A stretch of DNA of 64,000 nucleotides from Agapanthus africanus (GCA_030015575.1 CM057347.1:505799176-505863175); one strand, 5' to 3'; counted from the first letter of the stretch, positions 9,107 to 20,731 are shown. Notes: a model not told the origin generated them from the sequence alone. A program made the numbers and translations.

Positions 9107-10567
9107 CTTTGAGTTTGTTCAGTTGATAAAACTGCACATTTGTTATTATATTTTTCCTACCATTTCTATATTTAAAAAGGTCTTTATTATAATATATCAT
9201 ACATATGAGGGTTTATTTGTAAAAATATTATTTTCCATGTGTTGATATGTTATAATTAGCATTTGGTAGGAAAATGTATGCAAATAATATCATTGACCAA
9301 ATACTAGTAGAACAAAGTCTACTAAATATTATTTAAGTTGTTGTGCAGAATTTTTCCAAGTTGTTGTGCAGAATTTTTCAAGAAATCAAGTTGTTAAAGA
9401 AAACTTATCTAATTAAGAAAGCAAAACTTGGAGATCAAGTCTGGCAGCAAATACGAGAAGATTTCAAAGATTCAAAGATTCTAGAGAACACCAAATGTCA
9501 CAAAGACATAGCCCCAAGAAAATGATGAACGGCCGGGATCATATGGCCGCGGATCCGCGGCCATACCCCTCCTTGGGCCGCGGATCCGCGGCAAGATTTA
9601 GGAGATAGAGGTTGCAAAATTTTTGGGTGAATCTCTGCTGTTATTTACCTAATTTGGAAGTAAAGGTTTCTGGCTTTGGACTATAAATATGGACCGAGAG
9701 CCTCTTGGAAAATTCATCAAGCCGACGAGATCACGCAGTCCCAGACGACTCATGCATCCAGGCTGGTCATCAACTGTTCGTCTACCTCCTTAGAAGAGAT
9801 CGAGAAGCAACTAGAAATTGTAATCATTTTCTAAGGATTCAAGTGTAATGAATCTTGTTGATTAATAAAGGTAGCTTTCTTTTTCTTATTCTATTTCTTC
9901 GTAGTTTAAAAATGCAATTTCTTTCCATCTCTTTTTCTCCCAACATGCGCGAGTAATTCTCCGCTTGTTAGGGTTCGTAGGATTAGGGTAGGCTAATGGA
10001 TGATGAACATCCCTAAACCCTTTTTAAGTCCTATAAAGTTTATGAACATTATCAAAAGAATCATTAATATTCTAATCGGGCGCGCTAACAATTCTTTGTT
10101 AGTTCCGACCGCGATTAGAGATTAGATTAATAATTGTTTTGGTAAAGGCTAGATATGAACGGAGTTCCATGTCGAGATAAGGGTTAAGAGTGGGATTCCT
10201 TTTCCCTTCAGAAACCCTAATCTACACGCATCACCGTTGTTCTAGTTTTAAATCTATTAAAAGATAAAAAGGGTAACTTTTAATTAATCGTCCATAACTA
10301 CTAAATCCTAACGAACCCTACAAGCCCTCTTATTATATTAACTACATCCCTAAAATAATCTAGATCTATATATTTTGCATTCTTGCTTAACGTAGATTTA
10401 GAAATCTTTCCACAAAATTCTTTATTCCTCCTCTCTTTTTCAACACATCTAAATTAAAAGTAAAAGATTCAACGTTTCCTAGAGGACGATCCGTACTCAC
10501 CTCAGTCTAGCTACACGCGACACTGTTCTGATTGCGGTTAACTACAAATACTCTTTCGAACCAATCA
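9107..10567 (+). mobile_element. LTR of a Tat/Ogre-like Ty3/gypsy element (left edge uncertain)
   Basis: The right end is fixed by the primer site: the LTR closes with CCAATCA at 10567, just before TGGCGTCGTTGCCGGGGA. Upstream is a promoter-like CTATAAATATGG at 9681, then TTGATTAATAAAGG near 9860, a plausible polyadenylation context. A paired GC-rich motif lies at 9545-9592. No second copy of this LTR is in the window, so the start and age cannot be measured. The left edge is put where similarity to the older gypsy LTR ends. Confidence 0.55.
9545..9592. repeat. Paired CCGCGG-arm module in the Tat-type LTR
   Basis: GGCCGCGGATCCGCGGCC (9545-9562) and a 17-bp near copy (9576-9592) are separated by CATACCCCTCCTT. 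Each arm is self-complementary and can also pair with the other. The two CCGCGG starts are 31 bp apart (9547 and 9578), the same spacing as in the copia leaders at 13143/13174 and 39562/39593. Confidence 0.75.
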
Positions 10568-10569
10568 AA

Positions 10570-10587
10570 TGGCGTCGTTGCCGGGGA
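10570..10587 (+). other. Primer binding site, Tat/Athila/Ogre type
   Basis: TGGCGTCGTTGCCGGGGA is one base from the TGGCGCCGTTGCCGGGGA sequence typical of Athila and Tat/Ogre elements. It follows the LTR end by two bases and fixes the orientation as plus. Confidence 0.8.
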
Positions 10588-11521
10588 TACGTGCGTAATT
10601 TTTTATTCTTACTATTTGTGTTGAATTCTTAGATGATTCGTATCATTATTAACACAAAACTGCAGATTGCATATTTAACGATTTGTGCGTGAATTTTTGC
10701 AATGAGATCTGGAGTCACAGACTTGAGGAAACAGGAGATCTAGGGTTTAAACTTCTCTGGTATCTTTCTTAACTCTTTCTCTCTCCTCTCAAATCCAATA
10801 AAATCTATTTTCTGCAGGATTCTTTGCAAAATAGCGCCGCTTAAAAATCTTTTTGCAAAAGTTTTGTGATTGGTTTTGTTTTGCATATTTTAATACAGAC
10901 TTTAAGGGGCAAAGACCAAATCAAGATTAGGTGGGGATTTCATCACCCATCCTAAGCCCCACAAATCACAAACCGAGCATCTGCATCAACCCTAAATTAA
11001 TTTAAAAAACATCTAGACCAGACTCTAAGGACTGTCGCGCTCATTAGGGATAGAGGAAGGTCGTGGGTAATCTATCACTTATCCGCATTACTTTTGTGGT
11101 GCCTAGGCAAGTGTGTCTAAGGCAAGTGGTTTACTTAATTAGGCCCGCTATTTTCGGTGATTCGTATAGCGGATACTTCCCACTTACCTGGCACTTACCT
11201 GGCCACAAGAGTAGTAAAGAGGTGGTAGAGAATTGATCCTACGGCTTGTCCTTTGGAAGTCTAGGAGCGGTCTAGAGATTGGACTTAGGCGACTTTAGTT
11301 CTAGGGTTGCTTGTGCATTTTAGAGTGATTTGTCTTGAGTCCCACTTTTTTCAAAACAAGCCAATTTTAAATCACACACACGCTGCCACTTGCACTAAAC
11401 CCGCTTAGTGCATGCTCGGCTGGACACGGGATCCTAGTGCCCGTCTTGTCCGCGTTCCTGCTATCGACACCAAAGTCGGTACTTCTTCATCTTCTTTCCC
11501 CCACCACACACCACGACCGAG
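10588..11521 (+). other. Leader of the Tat/Ogre-like element
   Basis: This is noncoding sequence between primer site and gag start. It holds a long imperfect inverted repeat: the left arm (about 11068-11132) contains CTTTTGTGG and two AGGCAAGTG words. The right arm (about 11181-11238), read in reverse, contains CTCTTGTGG and two AGGTAAGTG words. The transcript could form a hairpin of about 165 nt upstream of gag. Nothing else is recognised. Confidence 0.5.
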
Positions 11522-11612
11522 ATGGACGGCACTCCATCAGAATATAACACCACGCTGCCACCGCCCGTAGGTGCGCAGAATCCACCGCGCATCTCTCTCC
11601 AAGACAGGCTCA
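11522..11612 (+). pseudogene. Start of a Tat/Ogre-like gag, fossil fragment
   Basis: A frame opening with MDGTPSEYNTTLPPP and running to a PPRISLQDRL segment lies about 930 bp after the primer site, where gag should begin. The match to copia LTR sequence starts at the word GACAGGCTCA (11603-11612), so gag is represented only by this stub here. A separate minus-strand piece of a Tat-type gag lies at 24057-24545. The element is broken. Confidence 0.5.
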
Positions 11613-12932
11613 GTAGGGTGTCAGGATGGTACGATATTCCAGTAGTATCTCAGGGTGTTCTGGGCTACACTCCGATACGACTTGTACCGCTTTTGGGGGT
11701 CTGACTTTTACCAACCCCCTAGGCCCGACATGCGATACTCATAGACGAACGGATCGGACTGTACAGTTATTGTCACTGACAGGCTCAGTAGGATGTCAGG
11801 ATGAGTTCGCTCATCGACCCCCCTTTTTGGTCAATACCTGGTAGCCCGTTACGTACAGCTAGTACCGCTGACGTGCTAGTGGTTAAATCCATAGCCAAAA
11901 TATTGACGAGTCTTTAGAGTCCCCCACAGACAGTTTCTCAAGTTTCGGGCGAAACGTTGTAGAGGCCGTATGGTATTATGGCAGGGTTCGATCATATACG
12001 TGCAGTCGTGCACGGATCATGATCGGACGGATCATACTAGTGGGCTTTGGTTTAAGCCGGATCCTAGTATTAGATTTGTTGGATTACTTTAGTCTCATCG
12101 TATTTGCATTCAGTCGGAATGCGGATGTAGGTATGTATATACAGGTGAGGGGTATTCTTGTGATCCATCACGGGTTTACTTTAGATGATGCCGTTCTTTT
12201 TATTTGGACAAAACATTTAGGTTAATGTTTACCAATGGTGGAAATTGTGAGTGGATTTCTTGATGAGGTGCATTTAATGTGACATGGACATGTTTAGTGA
12301 CTCATGGTCTCTTTATTTATGCTAATGTCACATTAGGATTTGTTTATTGTGTTGAAATGATAAGAAGAGAGTGGGAGGGCAGCCATGTGCAAGGGGTTAG
12401 CTCTTGTATGATAATTCTAGCTCTCATCTTTTATCATTCTAACACAAAAGAAAAGAAAAGCCTCTTCTCTTTTCCTTCTTCTTCTTGCTCACAGCATCCA
12501 CCATGGCATCATCTTCTACCTCCACTCTACCCATCTCATGTGTTGAGAATCCTAGAGTGTCAAGAGACAAAATTATCACACACATTCTTTACTTCACCTT
12601 GGACACGTCGGCTAGCAAACTTCATGTCCGAGTTGCTTTGGTTCGAAGTGGGAGCCCGTAAAAGGATTCATAGATATGGTGTCCTTTCCGACAAGGAAAT
12701 TGGAGATCGAGCGAGATCGGAGATGCCGCAAGGAGCTAAAGAAGGTCGCTAAAGACCGAAGGACATGGATCGATCGGTATAGCCTTTCTAACCTTCTTCT
12801 AGATCGCTAGTTAACGTTAATGGTTCGATCGGGGTTAAAGTATACGTTAGCGCCAGTTTCAAGTTTATGAAAAGTTTTTGTTTCCGTATTTTGGCCTCGG
12901 ATTGACGGCCGGGGCGCCACCGTAGACTTACA
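11613..12932 (+). mobile_element. 5' LTR of copia element A (partial)
   Basis: Positions 11636-12932 align almost base for base with 19446-20731 of the downstream LTR, with about 56 differences in 1.3 kb by eye (about 4%). It ends GTAGACTTACA directly before the primer site. Only the right-hand part of the LTR is present. A 24-bp word at 11603 recurs at 11778, so the left edge is complex. A 157-codon open frame at 12279 is shared with the other LTR but shows no sign of selection. The divergence suggests insertion one to two million years ago at usual plant LTR rates. Confidence 0.8.
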
Positions 12933-12946
12933 TGGTATTAGAGCCA
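12933..12946 (+). other. Primer binding site of copia element A
   Basis: TGGTATTAGAGCCA follows the LTR end without a gap. It matches the 3' end of initiator Met-tRNA (usual plant form TGGTATCAGAGC) with one difference. Confidence 0.8.
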
Positions 12947-13140
12947 CGCCATTAAGCTTTACTAGCTTGTTCTAACTTGTCTAAAATATCGATCGAACAA
13001 AATTTCCGAAACCGCATTTCCATTTTCCGAGTTTCTGTCGAAATTTTTTGCGGTCGAAAAAATTATTTTGGGTATGTCAGAAAATCAGGCAGGCTTTTCT
13101 AAGACCACTGTAAAAAATTTATAGCATGATCCCTCTGTAG

Positions 13141-13189
13141 CGCCGCGGAAACGCGGCCGTACCCACGTTTTGGCCGCGGTTCTGCCGCA
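13141..13189 (+). repeat. Paired CCGCGG-arm module in copia A leader
   Basis: CGCCGCGGAAACGCGGCC (13141-13158) and GGCCGCGGTTCTGCCGC (13172-13188) flank the linker GTACCCACGTTTT. The arms pair with each other as AACGCGGCC/GGCCGCGGTT, with further pairs outside. The CCGCGG words start 31 bp apart. See the matching modules at 9545 and 39561 and the related hairpin at 48087. Confidence 0.7.
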
Positions 13190-14360
13190 GTGTTGGTGTT
13201 TCAGTGCACTAAATTTTTTCTTTGGGTCTTTAACATAGAATTGGGGTTTCTGGAATTTTTAGTTTTGGTCCAGATTATTTTGAGTACTGGGATTTGTACT
13301 TGGGGCCCGCTTCGGGAAATTTTGTCGATCGAAAATTTTAAATAAGTTAGTTTACAGTGCTTACTTTATATCTGCGACCGTGAATGTCACTCGAGCGGTA
13401 AATCTTGTCTAATTGCTAGAGCTCTTTTAGACGGGTTTGCGAACGTGACATTCACGTTGATGTTCTGTGTTGTGCTATGATGTTGCGGATTTGTCGTGGT
13501 GGATAGCTTATGTGCAATATTAGTACAGTTTGGTTTTATTTGTATATTTGATATCGCGGGGCAAGCATCCGATATGTAGACTGCCATCACTGCCTGTTTG
13601 TATATTATTCTTTTTGGGGCACGACCGGGTTGAGGTCGATGTACCCGTTGTACATATTTTCTTTTCTGTATTAGGATTACCCCACGGTGGGGTGCACGGA
13701 TAGCCGGGTTCTAGAGGGCAACGGGCCCGCATCTCATAGCTTTGAGATGGAGGGGGCTTCACTATAGAATTGGCGGGTTATTCGCCGCACTCGTAGGGGG
13801 TATAGGTTGACCCAAGGAGGGGTGCTCAAGTTACCGGATTCCGTGAAGTGCTGGGTGGCCCATTCACTTTGTTGAAGGGGTCTGCCTCTCTTCTGGTTTT
13901 GGCGGGTAACTTGCCGCGCCCGTAGGGGTCTAGGATTTCATTGCACAGACTATCCACACGACCAGGGGAACGTCGGGTTTCAGTTGCGGCTCAAAGGAAA
14001 CCCGGGGCTCCCAGATTATCTGTATTATTCTGTGATGCTTATTACTTTTATGTGATGTTGCATTTATCATGCCTGGAGCGATTATTATATATTGCTATAT
14101 ATATACTAATAGATGTTGTATATGTTTTGCATCCGCGCTAGTCCAGTCCCCGCTCTGTCGTTAGTTAAGCAACCTAACGGGTGATGACGGGACCCAGTGG
14201 CGAATGCGGATAGCATATACGTACATCATATTTTCGTTCTTTATTGGTGTGATCAATTGATGGGACTGTATTGATTCGGATCAATGCAAGCTAAACAAAC
14301 CTGTTTTGATGTTGTTGGAACAATTTTTCAAAAAGCTGTTATTACAAGGACGTTCTTTTT

Positions 14361-14597
14361 TGTTTTGCTCAGTGGTATTCGGTTATGAATATCCAGCACC
14401 TCAGTCGACGAGGCAAGGGCCGAGATCCCTTCACCGGTAGTGACCCCTTGGACAGAAGTTTGCGTCAGGGTAATAACTTCACTATAGTCGATTACTTTTT
14501 GCTTTGCATCGCGATATTCATTTGGAATATCCTGCACCTCATTCTACGGGGAAAGAGCCGAGATCCCTTCACCGGGAGTGACCTCTTTAGCAAAGGT
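14361..14597 (+). other. Duplicated structured leader module (copia A)
   Basis: Two copies, 14361-14455 and 14495-14597, share a core with GATCCCTTCACCGG and AGTGACC. Each can fold into hairpin 1 (GGTATTC/GAATATCC in copy 1; GATATTC/GAATATC in copy 2), hairpin 2 (CCTC/GAGG with loop AGTCGAC in copy 1) and an outer stem 3 (CAAGGG/CCCTTG in copy 1; AAAGAG/CTCTTT in copy 2) enclosing TCAC/GTGA. The stem 3 sequences differ in three of six pairs but remain complementary. The same module occurs in B-minus (37434-37690) and B-plus (49533-49790, 58318-58427). A function in RNA packaging, dimerisation or translation is inference. Confidence 0.7.
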
Positions 14598-14740
14598 TTT
14601 CGCCACTATATTTTTGTAAAAAGCTATCCGATTCCTTCAACGATATCAAGTTCATTACATTAAAGTTTTTTCGCCAAAAACCATTCGTAGCCCTCTGTCA
14701 TTTCAGAAAGGTAGCACTTAGTATTCATGCTATGTATGTT

Positions 14741-14934
14741 GGCCTTTGTCAAGGCATAGTGTATGGTAGCTATTTATTACTTTTCTGTTGCATAGATAGA
14801 TGCGTTAGTTTGGGACAGTCGTACTACTATTTTAGCCTTCGTCAAGGGTATGTATGGGTGGGTTCAAATTAACCTGGATAATGACGGGTAGAACTTGATA
14901 TGTGGTTTATGATATGTTGGCATTTGTCAAGGTT
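14741..14934 (+). other. Three spaced small hairpins (copia A leader)
   Basis: GGCCTTTGTCAAGGC at 14741, AGCCTTCGTCAAGGGT at 14834 and GGCATTTGTCAAGGTT at 14919 each fold with a CCTT/AAGG-type stem. Spacings are 93 and 85 bp. B-plus and B-minus have three hairpins of different sequence at nearly the same spacings just after their duplicated modules. Confidence 0.6.
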
Positions 14935-15317
14935 ATAAGAGCATGGGGTAAAAATCATATCGGGAGTTTCTAAAGAAACCGAATCTTGCCAGGCATGCGC
15001 ATACCTTCTGGAGTATGATAACGTGAGTGGATTCCATCACATTATCATGCGATGATAGTTGGATCCCGATTCCCACCGATGAGTTGGTTTACTCCTCGGG
15101 TGATCTCGACTAATTCTTCTTTCAGGTTTGGTGGAGAATTTGAGGATACAGTGGGAGGCTTCCTGATTAAATAAAGTGATAACCATTCTGATCTAGGTTA
15201 GAGTGCACGCAGAGTGTTTCTTTTCTCTCTCTCTTTGGCAGCGACCATTGCCCGACCCTAGACTATGACTCAGTGACCAAGATTAACCGAATCTTCTTAA
15301 AACACTGGCTTTTGGAT

Positions 15318-16135
15318 TGTCAGAGTTGCATACCTCATTACTACTCCTACTTTTACCCTTTTCTCCAGAACACCCCGTATTACTACGAACATCCACTTCC
15401 ATTGGATAAAACCATCGTATGGTTATATACGAACTCAAAGGAACTTTTTCCAGGTTTGAGGATGGTTTCCGGTTCTGGAGAAAATAAATAGGACTATTCA
15501 GTTGTCTTTTCCTTTTACCTTCTCTCAGGTTGCGAGTACTCCTTGGATTAGGACGGTACACCTATTACGCTACTTGGATAGTCTTCATCCAAACCATAGG
15601 CAGGTGTCGAACGGTAGGGAATGAAGAAAACCATTTAGCCTAAAATGTGTACAGAAGGTATTAAGTAAAGACAAATAAAGGGATCAAAAAGAGAGCAAAG
15701 TAAATTGCGACTGCTATCATTCACGACCAAACCAAGTATTTCATCGCCACTCCTACTTCACCTTTGTATTTCTCCAGAACACCCCGTATCACTACGAAGA
15801 TCCACAGTTATTTGGATAATCCATCGTATGGTTATATACGAATTCGAAGGAACTTGTTTCGGTTCGGGGATGGATTCTGGTTCAGGAGAAATAGGAATAA
15901 GGTTTATTCAGTTGTCTTTTATCTTTATCTTCTCTTGCATTGTGAGTGCTCCTAGGATTAGGAAAGTACACCCATTATGCTAATTGGATAGTCTTCTTCC
16001 AAACCATAGGCTGGTGCCGAACGGTAGGGAAGGAAGAAAACCATTTGGTCTAAAGGCGGTGTACAGAAGGTAATGACTAAAGACATATAAAGGGATTTGG
16101 AGAGACGACAAAGAAATATACGGTTACAGTTATGA
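15318..16135 (+). repeat. Tandem duplication of about 409 bp inside copia A
   Basis: TCTCCAGAACACCCCGTAT at 15362 recurs at 15771. The similarity extends over nearly the whole unit, including ATCGTATGGTTATATACGAA and TTGGATAGTCTTC...CAAACCATAGGC, at roughly 85% identity by eye. The unit has no recognised protein domain. Two further elements of the same general type (B-plus, B-minus) lack it. Confidence 0.75.
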
Positions 16136-16949
16136 ATCTGATAATGGAAGAAGCATTATTAGGAATACCCGGATATCCTTTCGAAACATTTTCATGTTTC
16201 AGTTTCACTATGCGTTGTTAATGGAAAACTGATATCCCAATTAGCCCCTTGCTCCAGGGTATGTATTTACCAGGTATGATTCTCACATCTGTATGGTTTT
16301 ACAGATGATGAGTGGGAGTAAGTTATTGGGAATTAGGTGATCATCCTCATTAAATCGGGATTCGTTGTAATTGGTGATACTTGAGGAAATCGCCTGGGTG
16401 TTTGCCGGACGGCAAATATTTGGTTTTGAATATCCGTTGTTATGCACCAATTTCAAATTGATATATCTGTACGTTTATTTTTATAAAGTGAGATATAACT
16501 TTTTGAAATTATGTCCAAGACATTTACCTATATCAGTTGATGGTTAGGTAAGGAGCATTCAACAACGGTGTAATTCTTCATAACCATCGTACAGTTTTCA
16601 ACCCACGACGCACAGGGTTTGAGTTATTCAACTCAGGAGACTTATACAAAGCATTGTATATTGTCCAGTGTCTATTAGGACAGAGGGGTTGGTCCTCGTA
16701 CTATATTCTGTTTACTTGTGACTTCTCTAGTTTTTAGACAAGTGCTTGTAGAAATGCAAGGTCTAAGTTTTGAGAAGTTATAGGTATAAGAATAAAGTAG
16801 AGAACCAGGTGTTGCAAGTATCAGGATTCTTCAAGGTGATCGAAGATGTAGATACTTGTATTCGGTATTCAGTTGATAGTAATGGTTTTGAGAAACTTAT
16901 TTCTCTTTCAGGTTACTCATATCTGGATGTATTCCTAAGTTGAGTAATG

Positions 16950-18600
16950 CTGAATAGCCTCTTTCCATTTAGTTGACATGCACTGAAGACAGCTGCATGA
17001 TTTGAATCTGGTTCCAATTAAATCAGTGTCTCTGTTTCTATATTAGATATAGAATGGTTCATATCTTAACGATGTTAAGGTACGGGGAGTTGTCCGGCTT
17101 ATGCTTAAAACCAGATTCTGGATAACTCAAGGCACATTTCTGTAATGGCTGTTTGTGGGTTGACCCGGGCTATGACAAGGGTTAACTTTCTACCATCTGG
17201 AAGATCAATGGTGATATTGTTCTTGACTCGCCACAGTTTTAGTAAAATGGACTTTTTCAGAAAACAGTAGTGGGAGTATGGTAGAATTGGAAGTGATTCC
17301 AGAACTGCAAACGATTACTGAAAATTTAATAGGACCTAAAAATTCAATCAGGATTGACATTCCATTGGCTACTCCGCAGATATGGTGGGTAACCTCAGGC
17401 ACTCGAGAGGTACTTCGGTATGCTCAAGGACGGTGACAGGGAGGTTTTTGTTTACCCAGACTTGACACTACTGTGTTCCAGACTATGATACCCGGCAGTA
17501 GGATGAATATTGCGTCGTTCTAAACTATCTTTAGAAGTGCATATGTATATGACTCTGCCAGAGGGTTGTCGTAGTCAGTGGGAGCAGCGGAAGCATAGTG
17601 GATAAGTAACTTATGTCTGTTTATGGACTAAAGCAGATATAGCGGAAATAGATCATCTATTTTGATGTGACAGTCATGGACTTTGACTTCATCAAAATAG
17701 GAGATGGATCTGTTAAGAAGGTAGTAGTGTGTGATGTCCTGGAATTTGGATGACATCACAGAGTAGGAAGTGAAATTCCTATACTACGATCGATTATACT
17801 TTGGTTGTCACACAGTGGTTTCTCCACATAGGATATAGATATAATATCAGACATTCTGGTTACTAGATCTATGGTTTTAGATCTGGATTTGGGAAGTGTC
17901 CCAATCTGGGTACTTAGACAACATTCTAAAGGTGTTTTAGAATAGACGACTCCTGGCATGGTGGTGTACCTGCAGGTGATGGAGTCACCCTCTCTAAAGG
18001 TGTCTTACAAACTAAAGGGGAGAGGGATGTGCATGATTGGAACATCACTTGCTTAGGCAATTGAGTCAATCATGCGATGTCAAGTACCACACCAGATGTT
18101 GTTTTTGCACTAGCTGCAATAAGTTCAGATATTAATCCAATCCTGGAGAAACATTCGGAAGCAGTTTTAGAACATAATTGGATGTTCTAGGGATATGATA
18201 ACGACATCCTCCTTCGGGAGACAGTTATCATTCCAGGCTTCCAAGGTGACTTGGATGACAGAGTGACTGTCAGAGTTATAGTTTTCCCTCTGACGAGAGG
18301 CAGTAGTTTGGACAGGTGGTCCAGGCGGATACCGAGGGAGGCATGACGCAGGATACTGATTAAGTTCAGTTGACGATACAATCTAAGAAGTTTGGATTTG
18401 GAGTTCATTTATGAACTAGGTCCCATCAGATATCCAGACATATTCTAAGACATGTATTGCTCATTTCGGGAGATGGCTTTCTCCGCGAACTTGAGATAAA
18501 GAGAGACATAGAAAGAAACATCAGGGCGGATCCACTCACTGAGGCTATTGCTCGAACGCAATAGTTTTACAAACGAGCTTTGTGAGACCGATCAGTAGAG
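16950..18600 (+). pseudogene. Copia A pol remains (integrase end, reverse transcriptase, RNase H)
   Basis: Patches of copia pol can be recognised by parallel with B-plus. 16970-17150 matches the end of integrase, around the words for KTAA..LNLVPIKS and the following linker. 17540-17990 matches reverse transcriptase, including the CAGTGGGAGCAGCGGAA stretch shared with B-plus at 52655. 18240-18560 matches RNase H and ends in GATCCACTCACTGAGG. All of it is heavily broken, with more than ten interruptions, and no domain is intact. Confidence 0.6.
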
Positions 18601-18662
18601 GAGTTGGGTGTTCAGTATCACACGGGCTGTGAGTATGCGACATCGCAATAATTAGCCTTGAG

Positions 18663-18676
18663 TGCAAGTGGGAGAT
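18663..18676 (+). other. Polypurine tract of copia A
   Basis: TGCAAGTGGGAGAT directly precedes the LTR start TGTTGG. The same tract precedes the 3' LTRs of B-plus (53502) and B-minus (33850, reversed). Confidence 0.8.
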
Positions 18677-20731
18677 TGTTGGATATAGTGCCCTCAAAGT
18701 CAATTATTGGATCGCAGGCACGTGATTGCAATGATTGAGGGAGGACCTATGCCGGTAGGACAGTCTTACTCAAGATGATATTATGCTATCTGGTTTATTT
18801 TTATCATCGTGTACTGCTTCAGGTGACCTTACAGATCACTATTACACGTTGATAGAGCCCTTAGGATTCTTGCTTGACTACCAGCAGTATGATGGCGACC
18901 ATATACGTGAGAGTTGGGTAGTCTATAAGCACATCCTTAAAGTGGTCCCTAGTCATGGGAGTTTCGAGACTGGGCATCGACATTCCATTAGTAGACTAGT
19001 GTATACAGTCGAGACCCCGACGAGGGGCGTTGGCCGGTCTCACAAGCCCCCGGTGTCAGTTGGATCACCTAAGATGTATACAAGTGCTCATTGGGTTATG
19101 AGTACACCGGACATGACTCGCCGGGAACATGCTAGTTGGTATTATACCTGACGTCAGATAGCAGTTCCCTGGTGACATGTGTACAGGTTAGTTCATCGAC
19201 CTGAGATCATCATTTGTCTCGTGTGAGTTCCCACTGTGCTTTGATTACTACCCTACCACGACTCAAAGGAGTCGTGCAAATAGGTTTTAGTTGGGTACAG
19301 TCCCGAGCCACATGGAGGCAGTGAGCGGATCAGCAGGGGTTTTGTCTCTCCCGGTATTGGGGGTGAGATCGCGCTGTGTCTAGGAGAGCCATTACACGAA
19401 GTTCTTGGCCAAGGCAGGATATTTACTGGTAGGTGTTCCAGTAGTATCTCAGGGTGTTCTGGGCTACACTCCGACACGACTTGTACCGCTTTTGGGGGTC
19501 TGACTTTTACCAACCCCCTAGACCCGACATGCGATACTCATAGACAAACGGACCGGACTGTACGGATATTGTCACTGACAGGCTCAGTAGGGTGTCAGGA
19601 TGAGTTCGCTCATCGACTCCCGTTTTTGGTCAATACCTGGTAGCCCGTTACGTACAGCTAGTACCGCTGACGTGCTAGTGGTTAAATTCACAGCCAAAGT
19701 ATTAACGAGTCTTTAGAGTCCCCCACAGACAGTTTCTCAAGTTTCAGGTGAAACGTTGTAGAGGCCGTATGGTATTATAGCAGGGTTCGATCATATACGT
19801 GTAGTCGTGCATGGATCATGAGCGGACGGATCATACTAGTGGGCTTTGGTTTAAGCCGGATCCTAGTATTAGATTTGTTGGATTACTTTAGTCTCATCGC
19901 ATTTGCATTCAGTCGGAATGCGGATGCAGGTATGTATATACAGGTGAGGGGTATTCTTGTGATCCGTCCCGAGTTTACTTTAGATGATGCCGTTCTTTTT
20001 ATTTGGACAAAACATTTAGGTTAATGTTTACCAATGGTGGAAATTGTGAGTGGATTTCATGATGAGGTGCATTTAATGTGACATGGACATGTTTAGTGAC
20101 TCATGGTCTCTTTATTTATGCTAATATCACATTAGGATTTGTTTATTGTGTTGAAATGATAAGAAGAGAGAGGGAGGGCGGCCATGTGCAAGGGGTTAGC
20201 TCTTGTATGATAATTCTAGCTCTCATCTTTTATCATTCTAACACAAAAGAAAAGAAAAACATCTTCTCTTTTCCTTCTTCTTCTTGCTCACAACATCCAC
20301 CATGGCATCATCTTCTACTTCCACTCTACCCATCTCATGTGTTGAGAATCCTAGAGTGTCAAGAGACAAAGTTATCACGCACATTCTCTAGTTCACCTTG
20401 GACACGTCGGCTAGCAAACTTCGTATCCGAGTTGCTTCGGTTCGAAGCGGGAACCTGTAAAAGGATTCATAGATGTGGTGCCCTTTCCGACGAGGAAATT
20501 GGAGATCGAGCGAGATCGGAGATGCCGCAAGGAGCTAAAGATGGTGGCTAAAGACCGAAGGACATGGATCGATCGGTATAGCCTTTCTAACCTTCTTCTA
20601 GATTGCTAGTTAATGTTAATGGTTCGATCCGGGTTAAAGTATACGTTAGCGTCAGTTTCAAGTTTATGAAAAGTTTTTGTTTCCGCATTTTGGCCTCGGA
20701 TTGACGACCGGGGCGTCACCGTAGACTTACA
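18677..20731 (+). mobile_element. 3' LTR of copia A (2055 bp)
   Basis: It starts TGTTGGATATAG after the polypurine tract and ends GTAGACTTACA. The R/U5 part (about 20050-20730) matches 12250-12932. It includes a CT-rich leader-like stretch (20270-20300) and CACCATGGCATC, which is shared by both LTRs. It is followed by CACAC, which may be one copy of the target duplication; the matching copy cannot be checked because the left end is not intact. Confidence 0.8.

Larger units (their letters stand above)
11613..20731 (+). mobile_element. Copia element A, Angela/BARE-like, broken
   Basis: Order: partial 5' LTR, Met primer site (12933), a leader of about 2.3 kb with structured modules, pol remains, a polypurine tract (18663-18676) and a 3' LTR (18677-20731). 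The LTR start TGTTGGATATAG and the AAGTGGGAGATTG tract are typical of Angela/BARE-type copia elements. No gag is recognised and the coding part carries many breaks. LTR divergence is about 4%. It sits next to a Tat gag stub on its left. Its right flank is CACACACTATG. Confidence 0.75.

Noticed and set aside
12279-12752. 157-codon open frame conserved in both LTRs of copia A (also 20078-20551)
   Set aside because: The two copies differ at about 20 amino acids out of about 22 visible base changes, so there is no sign of protein-level selection. It lies in the R/U5 part of the LTR.
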